From the NCBI GenBank assembly GCA_965219915.1, contig OZ244794.1, positions 2,294,001 through 2,358,000 on the forward strand: a DNA stretch of 64,000 nt. The letters run 5' to 3'. The translations under genes were made by a program, and so were the position numbers. Positions within the stretch are counted from its first letter, which is position 1. Each line of letters opens with the position of its first letter. The notes under the pieces are model-generated. The model made no database searches. It worked only from the letters and a program-made list of their open reading frames with translations, and was not told where the DNA came from. Of this stretch, positions 60,595-64,000 are shown piece by piece. This stretch comes from Bin80 sp965219915 (GTDB taxonomy: Bacteria > Bacteroidota > Rhodothermia > Rhodothermales > Bin80).

Positions 60595-63099
60595 CTATTC
60601 CAAGAGCATGGAAGATCGAATCCCACTGCTCGTGAGGAAATCACGATAGTGTGAGAAGGCTGCGCCGACCTTTTCGCGTGTAAGACCGAAGTCGGCAAGG
60701 TCGTATTTGTGCCGTTTTTCGCTTCGTCGCTGTGTGGCTTGCAATTCTAACCAATCGTCCATATTTGTAATCGCTTCCGGTCTCAGCTGCCACCCGAAAC
60801 GGTCGTAAATATGGGCCACCATGTCCATGGGAGCTTGGACCAAGTCATAGAAACTAATGTCCAACCAACGATCTTCGAGTTCAGGATGGCTTTTTCGGAA
60901 CTTCACCATGCTGTCAAGCATCCGGCTCATGAATTCGAGCTGTTCTTCCCCGAGGTCTTCGGACAAACGGGGCTGACAGGAGAGATTACGGACTCGGTCG
61001 ACGAGGCTGCACCAAGATCCCAAGAACTGAGCGGGTTCACGATGAGTCTGGATGAATAGGGCATCTGGATAGGCCTTGATCAATGCTTCCAACTCGAAGA
61101 GGTGAAAGGGTGCCTTCAGTACCCACTGCCCCTCCTCACCACCCTGCCGCTGATGCGTGTAGTTCTGCAACGCGCGGCGGTGAAAAGCGTAGGTCTCTGA
61201 CATGTCCCTGCCGGCAAGCCAACAAGCGAAGTCCGGGATGTCAAACCAAATGGTTGCGCCCCAGGCTGCAAACCCCATCCTGAGGAGTCCGAGATCCTCC
61301 TCTGGCTCGTTAACGTCGAAATGATGCACCCCCTTGAACATTTCAACGATCCCTGACGCATTCAAGAGTTCTTCCGCGAAGGCTCTTCGCGGATCTTCGG
61401 CCGAGTCGGCAGGCATAGCATGGTTGCCGCCTGCCGGGACCGGCTCGACATACTCGTAGCCACGTAGCGTCCAGAACCTTGGGTCACGAGATATCAGGCG
61501 GTGTAAGAGGGTCGTTCCGGTCCGGTTGATCCCGACAATGAAGACCGGCTGATTGATGTCTTGTTCCGCGATTTCCGGGCAGCGGCAGCGCTCGGCTTCT
61601 AAGGACGCATTATTGCGCAAGCGGCGAGTAAGATCAAATGCGATGTAGTCGTGTCTCTCAGTCCGGACACCGGCCTCCGGGGCGTTCACAGCATGCACGA
61701 GTTGCCTGAGTCCCTCGAGCTTCCAGTCGGGGAACGCTATGTCAAAGGGAACATCGTATTCGCGCGCGAACGATTCTGCTCTACGTACGAGGTGGTCGTA
61801 GTCGAGGCGGCTTTCGGGTATACGGTACGGCCATCGCTCACGATGGGCCCTCAACCAGTCGAGGGAGCGCCGAAGCATAGTGTATGCGCTCGGCCACGGA
61901 ATCGGGTCCAGGCAGTCGGCCTGCAAAGCGTGGTTGCAGACGCGGTGGGACGGAGCCGTCGCGTCCCCGCTGAACCAATAGTGCGCACCGTGATCAATCA
62001 AATTCCAAAATCCGTGTAGAGGTGACCGCTCTCCCCGGGCCAGACAAGCCCGCTTGAATGCATCGTAGGAGACAGTCTTATAGTACAGTCCGAAGTCGGC
62101 AAGCTGCATCTCGGGTCCCAAGGGCGGGTCCTCGGAGTAGTGATAGATCGTAAAGCGCCGTTCGGGATTCAGTGAGATATCTGCCATTGTATCGGCGACG
62201 ACATCAACGGCCGCTTGGCTCCATTGCAATGTGAACCCTTCCGGCATCTGTCCCACGTCCACTACTGCGGCCACCGTGCGTACTGCCACATCGTCGGCAT
62301 TGCCGAAACCAGTACTTGCGACATTAGTGTGTGGCAGGCGGAATAGAGCCACTGGCACCTCTGCCCGGGTCGCATGAAGCAGGGCCTGCTCAACTACCAC
62401 CTTGGTCCACGGATACCCGAGCAGACCGAGAGGAAAGGCACGCTTCATCCTTGTAATGTCCGGCTGCATCTGGTGCGTGATGCGACTGCCGGAATATTCG
62501 TTCGAGAAACCGCAGAAGTACTCGGGGAAAACCCCCATGGTTGACGCAAAGAAGATGTGTTTCAGGCGTGTCGTCAGGCACAGGTCAAGGATATTGCGGA
62601 TACTGAACACGTTGGTCTTGCGCAGAGCCACATAGGGAGTCGCTACGCTCAGACTCGCGGCAAGGTGGTAGGCGGCGTCAATTCCCCGGCAGAGATCCGC
62701 GAATTGGGATGGCTCCAGGCCGAAACGCGGAAGATGGATGTCTCCCGCCACTGCGCGTATGCGCGGAGCAAACTCGTCCTCCCAGATCTCAGCCTCCTCG
62801 AAAGCAGTTTTGATTCGAGAGAAAGCGTGTTGTGAATGATCCGCCCTAACGATACAGGTGACTATTAGGAAGGGTTTTCGACGCAAAAGATCTCTCAACA
62901 AAAAGCGGCCAAGGAATCCTGTTGCTCCTGTGAGCAGAACTTCCCGAAAATCCGAGGGATCGACAGGTGCGTCCATGGATGAATTGCTGGCTGCCCGATC
63001 AATGAATCGCCGGAGCGAATCAAGGTCTTTTTGACATTGCGGTGGCAGAGTTCCCGTAAGCTTAGGAACCTCGGGGGGCAGAGGAATCGATTCAGGCAT
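60595..63099 (-). CDS. Thioester-reductase-like SDR fused to a sulfotransferase
   Basis: An 834-aa fusion. Residues ~50-400 are an extended short-chain dehydrogenase of the thioester-reductase/male-sterility type: VLLTGATGFLGRFLLRDLL (NADP motif), VTCIVRAD, AVAGDIHLPRFGL, AYHLAASLS, and the active-site GYPWTKVVVEQ (Y-x-x-x-K shifted by one). Residues ~525-830 are a PAPS sulfotransferase: VFIVGINRTGTTLLHRLIS (5' phosphosulfate loop), WVLKAPFHLFELEALIKAYP (typical of the Sulfotransfer_3 type) and FIQTHREPAQFLGSWCSLV (3' phosphate site). The reductase would release an acyl thioester as an aldehyde or alcohol; a sulfotransferase could then sulfate the alcohol. That coupling is inferred. No carrier-protein domain is present. 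It lies next to a B12-type radical SAM gene on the same strand. Confidence 0.85.
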   Translation of the reverse strand: MPESIPLPPEVPKLTGTLPPQCQKDLDSLRRFIDRAASNSSMDAPVDPSDFREVLLTGATGFLGRFLLRDLLRRKPFLIVTCIVRADHSQHAFSRIKTAFEEAEIWEDEFAPRIRAVAGDIHLPRFGLEPSQFADLCRGIDAAYHLAASLSVATPYVALRKTNVFSIRNILDLCLTTRLKHIFFASTMGVFPEYFCGFSNEYSGSRITHQMQPDITRMKRAFPLGLLGYPWTKVVVEQALLHATRAEVPVALFRLPHTNVASTGFGNADDVAVRTVAAVVDVGQMPEGFTLQWSQAAVDVVADTMADISLNPERRFTIYHYSEDPPLGPEMQLADFGLYYKTVSYDAFKRACLARGERSPLHGFWNLIDHGAHYWFSGDATAPSHRVCNHALQADCLDPIPWPSAYTMLRRSLDWLRAHRERWPYRIPESRLDYDHLVRRAESFAREYDVPFDIAFPDWKLEGLRQLVHAVNAPEAGVRTERHDYIAFDLTRRLRNNASLEAERCRCPEIAEQDINQPVFIVGINRTGTTLLHRLISRDPRFWTLRGYEYVEPVPAGGNHAMPADSAEDPRRAFAEELLNASGIVEMFKGVHHFDVNEPEEDLGLLRMGFAAWGATIWFDIPDFACWLAGRDMSETYAFHRRALQNYTHQRQGGEEGQWVLKAPFHLFELEALIKAYPDALFIQTHREPAQFLGSWCSLVDRVRNLSCQPRLSEDLGEEQLEFMSRMLDSMVKFRKSHPELEDRWLDISFYDLVQAPMDMVAHIYDRFGWQLRPEAITNMDDWLELQATQRRSEKRHKYDLADFGLTREKVGAAFSHYRDFLTSSGIRSSMLLE

Positions 63100-63125
63100 G
63101 AATCGTTGTTGGGTACGAGTGTTAG

Positions 63126-64000
63126 TTAAACTAGAAGAATGTCGTCTGCTTGGGCCCTATCAATCGTCGTATCAAACGCAAGTTGGAAATTTGAAACAGC
63201 TTCGTTAATGCCATCTCCAGTATAGCGGAATTCCTTAGGAATCGTTTTTTTGCGGATATTGATTCGGTGCAACGCCTGCTGTTTGAGCTTATCTACGGTC
63301 TTCGATGTTGATATAGGCTGTGTTCCAGCCTCGTTGATCCCATTTAATTCCGAAGTTACGTATTCCTTGAATTCGCGGATCATAGTCTGCTGCCGAGTGA
63401 ATTTTTCACAGTGATGACCTGTAGCTGCTAGTCGAATTGCGAGCGGCAGCAGGCGACGATGATTCTTAGAGACTTTGGCAATATACCGCGAAAAGGCCGG
63501 TAACTGGCGGGATGTCAGGCGCTGCCGGATTCCCATGATGCCGGCATACAGTGCATGTTGGCTCACGGGTTTATGGAGATGTGGTACAGGATTGAGGTTT
63601 TCCAGCAAGGTTAGGCAGCGGTCAAAATAGTTCTCCAGCGTCGAGTCGTAGATCGTGCCGATGACACGAAGATAACCCTCAACCAGTGTTTCGGGATCCA
63701 TTTCCGGCTTGAAGTTCAGAGAGGTCGCATTGATTTCAATCGGCATGTCAAGTAGCCGGTCCTCTTGCTCTAGACGTGTCCAGAGGTTGGTTCCCTTGAG
63801 TGCGGTCAACAGACCAACAAGTGCGATAGGAATACCAGTTTCCTGAATAAATTCGATCTGAGAATCAAAGGCTGTCTCATCGTCCTCGTCGAGGCCCAGA
63901 ATGAAGCCGCCCTGTACCTGCATTCCCTTCTGCTGAATCTTTCGCACAGACTTAAACAAGTAGTTGTCGTCGCGCATGTTGATGTTCTGAGGCTTTTTCA
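63126..64000 (-). CDS. B12-binding radical SAM protein with DUF4070 C-terminus (partial)
   Basis: The C-terminal ~290 residues of a cobalamin-type radical SAM enzyme. The frame is open to the window edge (KKPQNINMRDDNYLFKSV), so the B12 domain and CxxxCxxC cluster lie outside. GGFILGLDEDDETAFDSQIEF is the late radical-SAM barrel strand, as is IPIALVGLLTALKGTNLW. INATSLNFKPEMDPETLVEGY starts the DUF4070 region typical of this family. These enzymes often methylate or rearrange unreactive carbons in hopanoid and natural-product pathways. The substrate is unknown. It is upstream of the reductase-sulfotransferase gene, 26 nt away, so the two are probably co-transcribed. Confidence 0.88.
   Translation of the reverse strand, partial: KKPQNINMRDDNYLFKSVRKIQQKGMQVQGGFILGLDEDDETAFDSQIEFIQETGIPIALVGLLTALKGTNLWTRLEQEDRLLDMPIEINATSLNFKPEMDPETLVEGYLRVIGTIYDSTLENYFDRCLTLLENLNPVPHLHKPVSQHALYAGIMGIRQRLTSRQLPAFSRYIAKVSKNHRRLLPLAIRLAATGHHCEKFTRQQTMIREFKEYVTSELNGINEAGTQPISTSKTVDKLKQQALHRINIRKKTIPKEFRYTGDGINEAVSNFQLAFDTTIDRAQADDILLV

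Noticed and set aside
1..64000. tRNA or rRNA genes
   Set aside because: I checked the intergenic gaps for T-arm-like and acceptor-stem patterns and saw none; a proper tRNA scan could still find one.
1..64000. CRISPR array
   Set aside because: No regularly spaced repeats of 25-40 nt are seen in any gap.

Overview
The window looks like chromosome from a Bacteroidota-related marine lineage of the Rhodothermota/Balneolota type. The evidence is type IX secretion (T9SS) C-terminal sorting domains with a PNPFNP-type start on two large proteins, T9SS-like C-termini on two or three more, a PorV-family outer-membrane protein, a TonB-dependent receptor with a carboxypeptidase-regulatory-like plug extension, and few clear Shine-Dalgarno sequences. 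Taxonomy is inferred from protein style only.

Layout. 0-3 kb: end of miaA, a rhodanese and a GH3 glycosidase, all on the minus strand. 3-6.4 kb: a small accessory patch with an unrecognised ORF, a GmrSD-like DUF262/DUF1524 gene, two strong inverted repeats and the wreck of a T9SS sorting domain. 6.4-17.9 kb: a phosphonate catabolism operon on the minus strand, in transcription order phnW, a tandem alkaline-phosphatase-superfamily secreted protein, a PbfA-like lyase, phnA, phnY, a TIGR03364-type FAD oxidoreductase and an OPA-type MFS transporter. A divergent DeoR regulator sits at its head, and the promoter region carries four copies of a TTAC-TTGCG-like element. 17.9-33.9 kb: a surface and secretion block on the same strand: metallophosphoesterase, TonB-dependent receptor, a 1293-aa Asp/Asn-repeat-rich secreted protein, a PorV homologue, a 1369-aa PPC-repeat T9SS protein and a SurA-like lipoprotein. 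Together these suggest capture and breakdown of a phosphorus-containing macromolecule or ester at the cell surface, import, and conversion of 2-aminoethylphosphonate-type products to acetate, Pi and ammonia or alanine.

34-40.5 kb: a decayed Doc-like toxin, a tyrosine recombinase, an orphan MalK/UgpC-type ATPase, a divergently transcribed LacI regulator fused in frame to PurC, then moaE and moaD. 40.5-45.4 kb: a single-polypeptide type ISP-like restriction-modification enzyme. 45.4-47.5 kb: ORF fragments and a two-gene unknown membrane/secreted unit. 47.5-51.8 kb: a LolC/E-type permease, and pruA translationally coupled to a diaminopentanoate-dehydrogenase-like gene. 51.8-60.1 kb: a three-gene unit (943-aa unknown, 117-aa unknown, ~1664-aa DUF1998 helicase) resembling Druantia type III defence, with an extra small gene. 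60.6-64 kb: a thioester-reductase-like/sulfotransferase fusion next to a truncated B12-type radical SAM gene, possibly the edge of a biosynthetic locus.

Three anti-phage type loci (GmrSD-like, type ISP, Druantia-like) are interspersed with housekeeping and catabolic genes. No rRNA, tRNA, CRISPR array or intact insertion sequence was seen.
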